Below, piece by piece: positions 1 to 6,267 of a stretch of DNA of 6,637 nt; position 1 is the first letter of the stretch, and each line of letters starts with the position of its first letter. A model generated the notes under the pieces. It did not search any database and was not told where the DNA came from. It saw only the letters and a list, made by a program, of their open reading frames with translations. The stretch is taken from contig DUSJ01000235.1 of the NCBI GenBank assembly GCA_012842645.1, positions 1 through 6,637 of the forward strand, written 5' to 3'. A program made the position numbers and the translations under genes. This DNA comes from Clostridiaceae bacterium (GTDB lineage: Bacteria; Bacillota; Clostridia; DSM-8532).

Positions 1-453
1 AGGAAAATATTCGACGTAAACAGCGGCAGCCTGAACGAGTTCAGGACGGATCTCGGAAGGACGCTCGGGGAGGAACTTCTTGTCCCGACAAGAATATATG
101 TCAAAACCATATTGTCATTGCTTAAGAAATACGCCATCAAGGGAATTGCGAACATTACCGGCGGAGGATTCATCGAGAACATACCGAGGATGCTTCCCGA
201 CGGGGTGAAAGCCGTTATTCACAAAGGTACATGGCCGGTTCTCCCGGTATTTGAACTGATACAGAAGGTCGGAAATATCGAGGAGCGCGATATGTTCAAT
301 ACCTTCAACATGGGGCTGGGAATGGTCCTGGCCGTTTCAGCCGAAATAGCCCCGTTTGTGGTGGCCGAAGCCAACAATCTTGGCGAAAAGGCCTATATTG
401 TCGGTGAAGTCGCGAAAGGGCACAAGGATGAGGAGAAAATAGAAATATGCTGA
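1..453 (+). CDS. purM: Phosphoribosylformylglycinamidine cyclo-ligase (AIR synthetase), C-terminal part
   Basis: The frame is open from the first base, so the gene begins upstream; about 150 C-terminal residues are visible of roughly 340 usual for the family. PurM is a cytosolic enzyme that uses ATP to close FGAM into the imidazole ring of AIR, the fifth step of IMP synthesis. What is present is the C-terminal AIRS_C domain. The identifying motifs are LLVPTRIYVK (about residues 27-36 of the visible part), ITGGGFIENIPRMLP (about 52-66) and FNTFNMGLGM (about 97-106), all in the family order and spacing. The stop codon overlaps the purN start by 7 bases (ATGCTGA), which implies translational coupling. 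An internal TTG at 112 lies in the middle of a conserved block and is not the real start. The assignment is firm; only the N-terminal ATP-binding half cannot be inspected. Confidence 0.96.
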   Translation, partial: RKIFDVNSGSLNEFRTDLGRTLGEELLVPTRIYVKTILSLLKKYAIKGIANITGGGFIENIPRMLPDGVKAVIHKGTWPVLPVFELIQKVGNIEERDMFNTFNMGLGMVLAVSAEIAPFVVAEANNLGEKAYIVGEVAKGHKDEEKIEIC

Positions 454-1076
454 ACATCGGTGTCATGGTCTCCGGCGGGGGAACGAACCTTCAGGCTATA
501 CTGGATAATATCGCTGACGGACGGCTACCGGGATGCAGGGTCGTCACGGTCGTCTCAAGCAGGCCGTGTGCGTTTGCCCTTGAACGGGCCAGGGCATATA
601 ATATTCCTGCAGCAGTGATACCAAGGAAAAGCTTTGATTCTCAGGAGGCCTATGATGACGCACTGATAGCCCATATGAAGAGCCATAATGTCGGTCTAGT
701 CGTTCTTGCCGGCTTTCTTAGCCTTCTTGGGGAAAAATTCTGCAGGGAGTTCAAAAACTCGGTCATAAATGTTCATCCTTCTCTCATTCCGGCCTTCTGC
801 GGCAAGGGATATTATGGGATAATACCCCATCAGAAAGCGCTGGAATATGGAGTAAAGATCACCGGGGCCACCGTTCACTTCGTAGAGCCCGATTATGATT
901 CCGGACCGATAATAATCCAGAAGGCTGTGGAGGTAATGCCGGGGGACACCCCGGAAACCCTGCAGAGAAGGGTAATGGAACAGGCCGAGTGGATCATACT
1001 TCCCGAGGCCATAAGGCTGTTCAGCGAGGGCAGGCTTAAGGTCAGCGGAAGGCAGGTAGAAATAATCCAGAGGTGA
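447..1076 (+). CDS. purN: Phosphoribosylglycinamide formyltransferase (GAR transformylase)
   Basis: PurN transfers the formyl group of 10-formyltetrahydrofolate to GAR, giving FGAR, the third step of IMP synthesis in the cytosol. At 209 residues it has the usual length. The N-terminal phosphate-binding loop is MVSGGGTNLQAIL (residues 7-19). The catalytic residues known from the E. coli enzyme are all present: Asn108 and His110 in INVHPSLIPAF, and Asp151 in YDSGPIIIQ. After HPSLIPAF comes CGKGYYG, a form I associate with clostridial PurN; proteobacterial enzymes have a different loop here. The ATG at 447 lies inside the purM stop region, 11 bases after AGGAG (431-435), a rather long spacing that may matter little if translation is coupled to purM. 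It is followed after 3 bases by purD. Nothing in the protein looks damaged. Confidence 0.97.
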   Translation: MLNIGVMVSGGGTNLQAILDNIADGRLPGCRVVTVVSSRPCAFALERARAYNIPAAVIPRKSFDSQEAYDDALIAHMKSHNVGLVVLAGFLSLLGEKFCREFKNSVINVHPSLIPAFCGKGYYGIIPHQKALEYGVKITGATVHFVEPDYDSGPIIIQKAVEVMPGDTPETLQRRVMEQAEWIILPEAIRLFSEGRLKVSGRQVEIIQR

Positions 1077-1079
1077 AAT

Positions 1080-2333
1080 ATGAAGGTCTTGGTTGTGGGC
1101 GGCGGAGGCAGAGAGCACGCCATCCTGTGGAAGCTGAAGCAAAGCCCGAGAGTTTCAAAACTTTACTGCGCGCCCGGGAACGGCGGTATTTCCGATATTG
1201 CCGAATGCGTATCCCTAAGTGCGTTGGATATTGAAGGAATAGTCGGCTTTTCTCTTAAAGAGAAAATTGATATGGTGGTCGTCGCGCCTGACGACCCGCT
1301 GGCGGCCGGCATGGTGGACGCCCTTGAAGAAGCAGGCGTCCGTGCTTTCGGTCCACGAAAAAATGCAGCCGAACTGGAATCCAGCAAGGTTTTCGCCAAG
1401 AAACTGATGAAAAAGTACAATATACCGACGGCTTCATACGAAGTCTTTGAAGACAGCGGAACGGCCCTGGATTATGTAAGGACGGCAAAGCTGCCGCTGG
1501 TGGTAAAAGCTGACGGCCTGGCGCTGGGCAAGGGCGTGCTTATCTGCAATACCGAAAATGAAGCGGCGGACGCTGTTATATCGATCATGGAAGACAGAAG
1601 ATTCGGGGATGCGGGTAAAAGGATAGTCGTCGAGGAATTCCTTGAAGGTCCTGAAGTTTCAGTCCTTGCTTTTACCGACGGAAAGACCATAATACCGATG
1701 GAAAGTTCCCAGGATCACAAAAGGGCATGCGACAACGATGAGGGTCCCAACACGGGAGGCATGGGAACGTTTTCGCCCAGCCGGCACTACACCGGGGAGA
1801 TACATGATATCTGCATGGAAAAAATATTCGTTCCCACGATTAACGCTATGAACAATGAAGGAAGGCCTTTTAAGGGGGTCATATTCTTCGGGCTCATACT
1901 GACTGAAGACGGGCCTAAAGTTCTGGAGTACAATGCGCGGTTCGGTGATCCTGAGACCCAGGTTGTCCTGCCGCGTCTTGAAAATGACCTGCTGGAAGTT
2001 TTTGAAGCTGTAATCGATGAAAAACTGGACACAATAAAACTGTCGTGGAAAAACGAAACTGCTGTCTGTGTCGTAATGGCTTCGGGCGGTTATCCCGGGA
2101 ACTACGAAAAAGGTTATGAAATCAGCGGTCTTGATTCGGTGGATGAGGACATAATAGTATTCCATGCAGGAACGAAAAAGGAAAACAATAAATATTTCAC
2201 CAACGGAGGCAGGGTCCTTGGTGTGACTGCCCTGGCCGGCAACATGGAAAAAGCCCGGGAAAAGGCATACAGGGCGGTATCGCGCATCTGTTTCAGGGAT
2301 GCCCATTACCGGAAGGATATTGGAATCAAGTAA
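1080..2333 (+). CDS. purD: Phosphoribosylamine--glycine ligase (GAR synthetase)
   Basis: PurD joins glycine to phosphoribosylamine with ATP hydrolysis, giving GAR, the second step of IMP synthesis and the substrate of PurN encoded just before it. The 417 residues match the usual length. The N-terminal domain opens with VLVVGGGGREHAI (residues 3-15) and contains APDDPLAAG (69-77). The ATP-grasp domain follows, with LVVKADGLALGKGV (140-153), GPNTGGMGTFSPS (222-234) and the metal- and ATP-binding segment LEYNARFGDPETQ (282-294). The C-terminal domain has NGGRVLGVTA (375-384) and ends with HYRKDIG (409-415). The start is fixed by AGAGGTG (1069-1075), 4 bases ahead of the ATG and overlapping the purN stop. 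Clostridial operons often place purH between purN and purD; here the two are only 3 bases apart. No hairpin terminator follows within the next 50 bases. Confidence 0.97.
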   Translation: MKVLVVGGGGREHAILWKLKQSPRVSKLYCAPGNGGISDIAECVSLSALDIEGIVGFSLKEKIDMVVVAPDDPLAAGMVDALEEAGVRAFGPRKNAAELESSKVFAKKLMKKYNIPTASYEVFEDSGTALDYVRTAKLPLVVKADGLALGKGVLICNTENEAADAVISIMEDRRFGDAGKRIVVEEFLEGPEVSVLAFTDGKTIIPMESSQDHKRACDNDEGPNTGGMGTFSPSRHYTGEIHDICMEKIFVPTINAMNNEGRPFKGVIFFGLILTEDGPKVLEYNARFGDPETQVVLPRLENDLLEVFEAVIDEKLDTIKLSWKNETAVCVVMASGGYPGNYEKGYEISGLDSVDEDIIVFHAGTKKENNKYFTNGGRVLGVTALAGNMEKAREKAYRAVSRICFRDAHYRKDIGIK

Positions 2334-2375
2334 TCTTTTTATCTTTTCATGGCCGGATAAGATTCATTCACCTAA

Positions 2376-2415
2376 CCAATAATATGATTGCAGCAAAATT
2401 TCAGCGTATTATTGG
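2376..2415 (+). repeat. Inverted repeat (possible RNA hairpin) touching the DUF1540 ribosome binding site
   Basis: CCAATAATA (2376-2384) and TATTATTGG (2407-2415) are perfect 9-base reverse complements separated by 22 bases; one G-T and one G-C pair can extend the stem inward. The last two bases of the right arm are the first two of the GGAGGTG ribosome binding site (2414-2420) of the downstream small gene, so a folded stem would partly hide that site. There is no T-tract after it, so it is not an intrinsic terminator. The symmetry could instead be a protein-binding site or chance in AT-rich DNA. A weak -10-like TATGAT (2383-2388) lies in the left part, without a convincing -35. Confidence 0.4.
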
Positions 2416-2429
2416 AGGTGAGAACCAGC

Positions 2430-2591
2430 ATGAAAGCTAACAGATCGATAGGCTGCAACGTCACAGAATGCAGGTTCCATGCTAAGACCGAGCCGATGTG
2501 CAGTCTTGAGAGCATCAAGGTTTCAAAAAACGTAAATACTACCGCCCAGAAAGAAAGCGATACCGAGTGCGCGAGCTTTGAAAAAGAATAG
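2430..2591 (+). CDS. DUF1540 four-cysteine small protein
   Basis: This 53-residue protein fits the DUF1540 family (as I recall it, PF07561), short cysteine-rich proteins common in Clostridia and of unknown function. The visible pattern is IGCNVTEC (residues 7-14), MCSLESIKV (23-31) and TECASF (45-50), giving four cysteines at 9, 14, 24 and 47 that could bind a metal ion; that role is inference. There is no signal peptide or membrane segment. The start is the ATG at 2430, placed 9 bases after the strong GGAGGTG site (2414-2420). An upstream TTG at 2388 in the same frame would add 14 residues unlike the family and lies ahead of the ribosome binding site, so I reject it. The gene follows purD by 96 bases with no terminator between, and a strong terminator follows it. 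It may therefore be the last gene of the purine transcript or have its own weak promoter. Confidence 0.85.
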   Translation: MKANRSIGCNVTECRFHAKTEPMCSLESIKVSKNVNTTAQKESDTECASFEKE

Positions 2592-2597
2592 TGCTGC

Positions 2598-2624
2598 AGG
2601 CCGGTTTTACCACCGGCCTTTTTT
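2598..2624 (+). terminator. Rho-independent terminator after the DUF1540 gene
   Basis: AGGCCGGT (2598-2605) pairs perfectly with ACCGGCCT (2612-2619) around a 6-base loop, and the stem runs into a TTTTTT tract (2619-2624). The GC-rich 8-bp stem plus T-tract is a textbook intrinsic terminator. It begins 6 bases after the DUF1540 stop and separates the purine region from the signalling operon downstream. Confidence 0.95.
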
Positions 2625-2654
2625 GCTGTATGGCATGCAGTATAAATAAATGAT

Positions 2655-2683
2655 TTGTAATTTACATTTATATTAAATATAAT
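2655..2683 (+). promoter_or_regulatory. Predicted housekeeping-sigma promoter of the lipoprotein-kinase-regulator operon
   Basis: A -35-like TTGTAA (2655-2660) is followed after exactly 17 bases by a perfect -10 TATAAT (2678-2683). Transcription would start near 2690, giving a short leader of about 28 bases before the ATG at 2718. The leader contains the ribosome binding site AGAGGT (2705-2710), 7 bases before the ATG. The placement, right after a strong terminator and before the first gene of a new operon, supports it. The surrounding sequence is very AT-rich, so other -10-like matches exist nearby. Confidence 0.65.
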
Positions 2684-2693
2684 AAAATTACAA
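2655..2693. promoter_or_regulatory. Nested symmetric elements over the promoter, possible operator
   Basis: Three perfect symmetries overlap the promoter. TTGTAATTT (2655-2663) is the reverse complement of AAATTACAA (2685-2693). TGTAATTTACA (2656-2666) is an 11-base palindrome sitting on the -35. The 15-base stretch at 2668-2682 is a palindrome of TTATATT and AATATAA around a central A and covers most of the -10. The outer and inner centres differ by about one base. A dimeric repressor bound here would block RNA polymerase. AT-rich DNA gives palindromes easily, so the C/G-containing outer repeat and the 11-base palindrome carry most of the weight. I do not recognise a named regulator's consensus. 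Confidence 0.4.
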
Positions 2694-2717
2694 GACACCT
2701 AAGAAGAGGTTATCAGT

Positions 2718-4010
2718 ATGAAGATAAATAATCTTATCGCTATAGCCTTGATATCCTTTACGGTGTTTGCTGTAACCGGCTGCACGAATGCTGACCATGA
2801 TCTGCCCGCTGAAGAACATCCGCCCGAGGAAAAAATAACGCTGAAATTTATCAACAGCTGGGGAGGAAGTGACCCGAAAGCGGAGACGCTGCAGCAGTTA
2901 TTCGATAATTTCATGAAAGAAAATGAAAATATAGAGATTATAAATGAGTCCCTGTTCGGAGACGATTTCCTGATTAAACTCAAAACCGATTTTGCCTGGG
3001 GCAATGATCCCGATGTTTTCGGTCTCTGGCCGGGATCCGACATAAAGGTCCTGGTGGCGTCGGGAAAGGTCGCGGATCTTACCGAAGTGCTTGAAGCTGA
3101 CCCTCAATGGAAGAACAGCTTTGACTATAAAATGTGGTACCATACCACTTTTGACGGCAGGATCTACGGGCTTCCCGTGGAAATGATTTTCGAAGGTCTT
3201 TTTGTAAATACCGAACTTTTTTCAAAATTTAACGTCAAGGTTCCCGACAATTACACCGAGCTGAAACAGGCTGTCATAACATTCAGGGAAAACAATGTCA
3301 TCCCGATAGCCTTCAACTGCAAGGCCGAAGGTACATATCTCTACCAGAATATCGCCATGATGATCGGGGGCAAGGAAGCAATAGAAAACCCCATAAAAAA
3401 CGGGAAGATCGATCCGTGCTACATAGAGGCAATGGAAATAATGCGGGAACTGTATGAACTCGGTGCCTTTCCGGAAAATCTCTTCACCATGACAAGCGTT
3501 GAAAGGAATGAGCTTTTCATCAACAAGAAAGCTGCCATGATAGCACAGGGGTCATGGTTCGTTTCAGCGCTGGGCGACGAAGAATGCTTCGACTTTATCC
3601 ATTTCCCCGCGATGACGACAGAAAGCAAAAACGAGTCCCGCATGATCTTCGGGCTTGGATGCGGAACATTCTACATGAGCCAGAAAGCGTGGAACGACCC
3701 GGAGAAAAGGGAAGCTTCGCTGAAGCTTATGAAGTATCTCACATCCCGCCAGGCCGCAACGCTTCTTGCAGAGCAAACCGGCATGCTGAGCAATGTATTC
3801 ATATACGATTACAAGATAAATTACAATAAACTTGCAAGAAAAGGGATAAACCTCACATATTCTTCAAGCGAGCTTATTGGTCCTCCTGACAGCTACCTGC
3901 CTCGTAACGTATGGGAAAATGTTATCGTCAAGGATTTCCCGTATGTGCTCGAGGGGAAGATGACTCCCGAGGAGATTTGGGAGAAAGCGCTCAATGAGGA
4001 GAATTACTAA
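2718..4010 (+). CDS. Extracellular solute-binding lipoprotein, family 1 (sugar ABC transporter type)
   Basis: This 430-residue protein has the size and order of CUT1-type carbohydrate-binding proteins (COG1653-like). The N-terminus is a lipoprotein signal: a short basic start, a hydrophobic run (residues 6-19) and a lipobox VTGC with the lipidated Cys22, so the protein should be anchored on the outer face of the membrane. A polar linker (23-38) leads to ITLKFINSWGG (40-50), the usual first strand of the fold. Family-like segments follow: DPDVFGLWPG (98-107), DGRIYGLPVE (146-155), LFVNTELFSKF (161-171), and KKAAMIAQGSW (270-280), the block usually written as KAAM..GSW. The ligand cannot be read from sequence. 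The ATG follows AGAGGT by 7 bases. The gene opens an operon with a sensor kinase 9 bases downstream and no permease in between. It may bring a ligand to that kinase, serve a transporter encoded further on, or both. Confidence 0.9.
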   Translation: MKINNLIAIALISFTVFAVTGCTNADHDLPAEEHPPEEKITLKFINSWGGSDPKAETLQQLFDNFMKENENIEIINESLFGDDFLIKLKTDFAWGNDPDVFGLWPGSDIKVLVASGKVADLTEVLEADPQWKNSFDYKMWYHTTFDGRIYGLPVEMIFEGLFVNTELFSKFNVKVPDNYTELKQAVITFRENNVIPIAFNCKAEGTYLYQNIAMMIGGKEAIENPIKNGKIDPCYIEAMEIMRELYELGAFPENLFTMTSVERNELFINKKAAMIAQGSWFVSALGDEECFDFIHFPAMTTESKNESRMIFGLGCGTFYMSQKAWNDPEKREASLKLMKYLTSRQAATLLAEQTGMLSNVFIYDYKINYNKLARKGINLTYSSSELIGPPDSYLPRNVWENVIVKDFPYVLEGKMTPEEIWEKALNEENY

Positions 4011-4019
4011 GGGTGGTTT

Positions 4020-5891
4020 ATGAGCAAGACGGTTGACCGGTCTGTCCCGGCTGTAAAAAAAAGAATAAACCTGAACCCCATAAGAATCTACCAGAATCTG
4101 CCCATTCGATACAAGCTGATGCTTGTCCTGAACCTGCTCATGATTAGTTCGCTGGCAGTCCTGACTTTCCTGAACTATAAAAATTCTGAGTCAAGCCTGA
4201 CCAAGAAATCCACCCAGTATACCCAGGACCTGCTGAAAATGATGGAGTACAGGCTCAAAGACTACGTGGTGAATCTTGACCTCATAACCCTCGGACTGCT
4301 TCCCGATAACGATGTCCTGCTCGATGTGAGCGAACTTTCGGATTCCCTTAAGATATACGAGGATGCATACCTGATTGAGAACCACATGAAGAAGGAGATA
4401 TTCCCGAGGGACGAGATACAGTCGGCTGCGTTCATCACCACCAACGGCAGCTACTTTGCCGTAGACAAAAGCAACAAGACCATCAGCATCAAGCAGCTTA
4501 TGCCGTATAACGGGGAAATCTATAAGAAAGTGTTGGCGAAAGCGAGAGAAAGCAAGGGTTCGCCGGTATTCTACCTGGATACAATGAATGGCAGGGCAGA
4601 AAACCTGTTCCTGGCAAGAATGGTGTACAACATCCACGATTACAGGGAAATCGGACTCATCACTATGCTTCTTGGGAAGGACTACCTTAAGACTGCTCTG
4701 GAGGACATGGTGAACGAGGATACGGAAAACATAATAATCTTTTCCCCGGACAATGATATCATAGTGGATAAAAACGAGGTAACAGACGCGGAACTGACTG
4801 AGAAGCTGGCCCGGATAGATGATAACAGCGGCTGGTTCATTGACGAAGGAAGACATTGCATCGTATCCTACCTTATTATGAATGACAAGCCCAACTGGAA
4901 GATAATTTCCACAGTGTCCCTCGACAGCCTGTACAAGGACATAGACAGCCTGAGAAAGAAAATGGTGCTTTCCTCGCTCGCGATCGTGGTTTTACTGTCA
5001 ACGCTCAGCTCGCTGATGACGACCGACTTTACAAGGCCGTTCAAAAAACTTATCAGGGGAATGGAAAAGGTACAGAACGGTGATCACAATGTCCAGATAG
5101 TCCTGAACAGAAAAGATGAAATAGGATACCTTGGAGAAGCGTTCAACCGGATGGTCAAAGAGATGAAAAACCTGACAAACTGGGTGTACCAGGAGCAGCT
5201 TACAAGGAAGGACGCTGAAATCAAGGCATTGCAGTCACAGATAAACCCTCACTTCCTGTTCAATACACTGGATTCTATCAACTGGATGGCGCATCTCAAC
5301 AACGTTCCTGAGATCAGCGAAATGGTGACGTCCCTGTCTGCCATAATGGAGGCTTCCATAGGAAGGGATGACAAACTGATATCTTTCAGCGAAGAACTGA
5401 ATTACATAGACAACTACGCAAAAATACTGAACAAACGTTACGCCAACAGGATCCAGCTGATCAAGGAGATCGAGCCGGAGGTGCTTGATATCAAGATACC
5501 CCGCCTTCTCATCCAGCCTTTGATAGAAAACGCCATATATCATGGTTTGGAGAAAGACAAAGAAGTGGGTATTATTATAATAACAGCAAAAATCATTGAT
5601 GATAAAGTAATGATCTCAGTTATGGACAACGGGGAAGGGATAGGCGAAAAAGAGCTGAAGTTGATAAACGAGAGTCTTTCGCTTGATAACGAGACATATT
5701 ACAAATCGCTTAACACTGGTAAAAGAAAGGGCATCGGGCTTGATAACGTAAATCGCCGGATAAAGCTTTTCTACGGCGATGAGTATGGCCTGACCATAGA
5801 AAGCAAAAAGAATATGTATACGAAAGTATATTTCAGCATACCTCTCACGCCTGTCACCAACCCGTCGGAAGGGGGAGACCAAGCTGTTTAA
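4020..5891 (+). CDS. YesM-like membrane sensor histidine kinase (extracytoplasmic sensor, HAMP, His_kinase, HATPase_c)
   Basis: The 623-residue protein has the layout of YesM/LytS-type kinases, which in Firmicutes mostly sense extracellular carbohydrates or peptides. Membrane segment 1 is at about residues 32-52 and segment 2 at about 315-334. They flank an extracytoplasmic region of about 260 residues that I take to be a Cache-type sensor. A HAMP domain follows (about 335-388, with RKDEIGYLGEAFNRM at 364-378). The phosphoacceptor block is ALQSQINPHFLFNTLDS, with His411. The ATPase domain has the N box LIQPLIENAIYHGL (497-510, Asn504), the G1 box DNGEGI (537-542) and the G2 box GIGLDNVNRRI (571-581), so it looks catalytically complete. 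The ATG at 4020 is preceded by AAGGGTGG (4009-4016), overlapping the lipoprotein stop. Its own 3' end overlaps the response-regulator start by 8 bases, pointing to coupled translation of the pair. The signal sensed is unknown. Confidence 0.94.
   Translation: MSKTVDRSVPAVKKRINLNPIRIYQNLPIRYKLMLVLNLLMISSLAVLTFLNYKNSESSLTKKSTQYTQDLLKMMEYRLKDYVVNLDLITLGLLPDNDVLLDVSELSDSLKIYEDAYLIENHMKKEIFPRDEIQSAAFITTNGSYFAVDKSNKTISIKQLMPYNGEIYKKVLAKARESKGSPVFYLDTMNGRAENLFLARMVYNIHDYREIGLITMLLGKDYLKTALEDMVNEDTENIIIFSPDNDIIVDKNEVTDAELTEKLARIDDNSGWFIDEGRHCIVSYLIMNDKPNWKIISTVSLDSLYKDIDSLRKKMVLSSLAIVVLLSTLSSLMTTDFTRPFKKLIRGMEKVQNGDHNVQIVLNRKDEIGYLGEAFNRMVKEMKNLTNWVYQEQLTRKDAEIKALQSQINPHFLFNTLDSINWMAHLNNVPEISEMVTSLSAIMEASIGRDDKLISFSEELNYIDNYAKILNKRYANRIQLIKEIEPEVLDIKIPRLLIQPLIENAIYHGLEKDKEVGIIIITAKIIDDKVMISVMDNGEGIGEKELKLINESLSLDNETYYKSLNTGKRKGIGLDNVNRRIKLFYGDEYGLTIESKKNMYTKVYFSIPLTPVTNPSEGGDQAV
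5870..5886 (+). promoter_or_regulatory. Ribosome binding site and CTG start of the response regulator
   Basis: AGGGGGAG (5870-5877) lies 6 bases before CTG (5884-5886), ideal spacing for a start. Reading from this CTG gives (M)FKVVIIDDEP, the canonical first residues of a receiver domain. In the same frame there is no ATG, GTG or TTG from 5818 up to the CTG, and the first in-frame ATG downstream (6022) would discard the acidic phosphorylation pocket. The CTG therefore decides the start, either as a rare non-standard codon or as a changed ATG. Confidence 0.6.
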
Positions 5892-6258
5892 AGTTGTTAT
5901 TATCGATGACGAACCCATAATCAGGAAAGGTCTGAGCAAAATAATCAACTGGAGCCAGTTTTCCTGCGAGATCAGCGGAGAGGCCTCTGACGGAGCCTCA
6001 GGACTGGAACTCATAAAGCAGGTGAAGCCTGACATACTGCTCACCGATATAAGGATGCCGAAAGTCGACGGGCTTACCATGATACGACAGGCAAAAGAGA
6101 TAGTTCCTGATTGCATAATAATCATACTGACGGGATACAGGGATTTCAATTATGCCCAGGAAGCCATAAGGCTCGGAGCATTCGATTTCATACTGAAGCC
6201 TACCAAGATAGAAGAGCTGACCGAAGTGATAGTCCGCGCCGTGAAAGAAATAGAGTAA
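5884..6258 (+). CDS. YesN-type response regulator, receiver domain, ended by an in-frame TAA
   Basis: The 124 codons encode an almost complete receiver domain, the cytosolic partner expected for the kinase immediately upstream. The acidic pair Asp8-Asp9 (IIDDEP), the phosphoacceptor Asp55 (LLTDIRMPKVDG), Thr83 (ILTGYRDF) and Lys105 (FILKPT) are all in place. Two things are odd. The only plausible start is CTG at 5884, well placed after AGGGGGAG and overlapping the kinase stop. Also, TAA at 6256-6258 ends the frame right after the receiver, at VKEIE, where YesN proteins run on into a helical linker and a C-terminal AraC-type DNA-binding domain. The same frame continues without another stop to the window end. 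Possible readings are a gene broken by a nonsense change, a free-standing receiver, or a sequence error. An annotation starting at the ATG at 6022 would lose the first 46 residues and the acidic pocket. Confidence 0.8.
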   Translation: MFKVVIIDDEPIIRKGLSKIINWSQFSCEISGEASDGASGLELIKQVKPDILLTDIRMPKVDGLTMIRQAKEIVPDCIIIILTGYRDFNYAQEAIRLGAFDFILKPTKIEELTEVIVRAVKEIE

Positions 6259-6267
6259 AGAAAAGTA

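Noticed and set aside
1659..2306. A 215-codon open frame on the minus strand
   Set aside because: It lies wholly inside purD, antisense to it, and its translation shows no recognisable domain. The purD frame explains the sequence fully.
2360..2388. Possible promoter for the DUF1540 gene (TATGAT at 2383-2388)
   Set aside because: The -10-like match has no acceptable -35 at 16-18 bases upstream; TTCATT at 2363-2368 is only 14 bases away.
2388..2429. TTG-initiated extension of the DUF1540 protein
   Set aside because: The extra 14 residues lie upstream of and across the GGAGGTG ribosome binding site and do not fit the family; the ATG at 2430 is 9 bases after that site.
2372..2698. A 108-codon minus-strand frame across the DUF1540 gene and the promoter region
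   Set aside because: It runs through a clear + strand gene, a terminator stem and an AT-rich promoter, and its product resembles no family I know.
2625..2717. Riboswitch or catabolite-repression (cre) site in the leader of the lipoprotein operon
   Set aside because: The predicted leader is only about 28 bases, too short for a riboswitch, and I see no cre-like palindrome with the usual CG centre.
4191..4856. A 221-codon open frame on the minus strand
   Set aside because: It is antisense to the extracytoplasmic sensor region of the kinase, with a composition typical of a reverse-strand shadow and no recognisable motif.
6022..6258. Response regulator starting at the ATG at 6022
   Set aside because: This start would remove the first 46 residues of the receiver fold, including Asp8 and Asp9, although that sequence is intact in frame back to the CTG at 5884.
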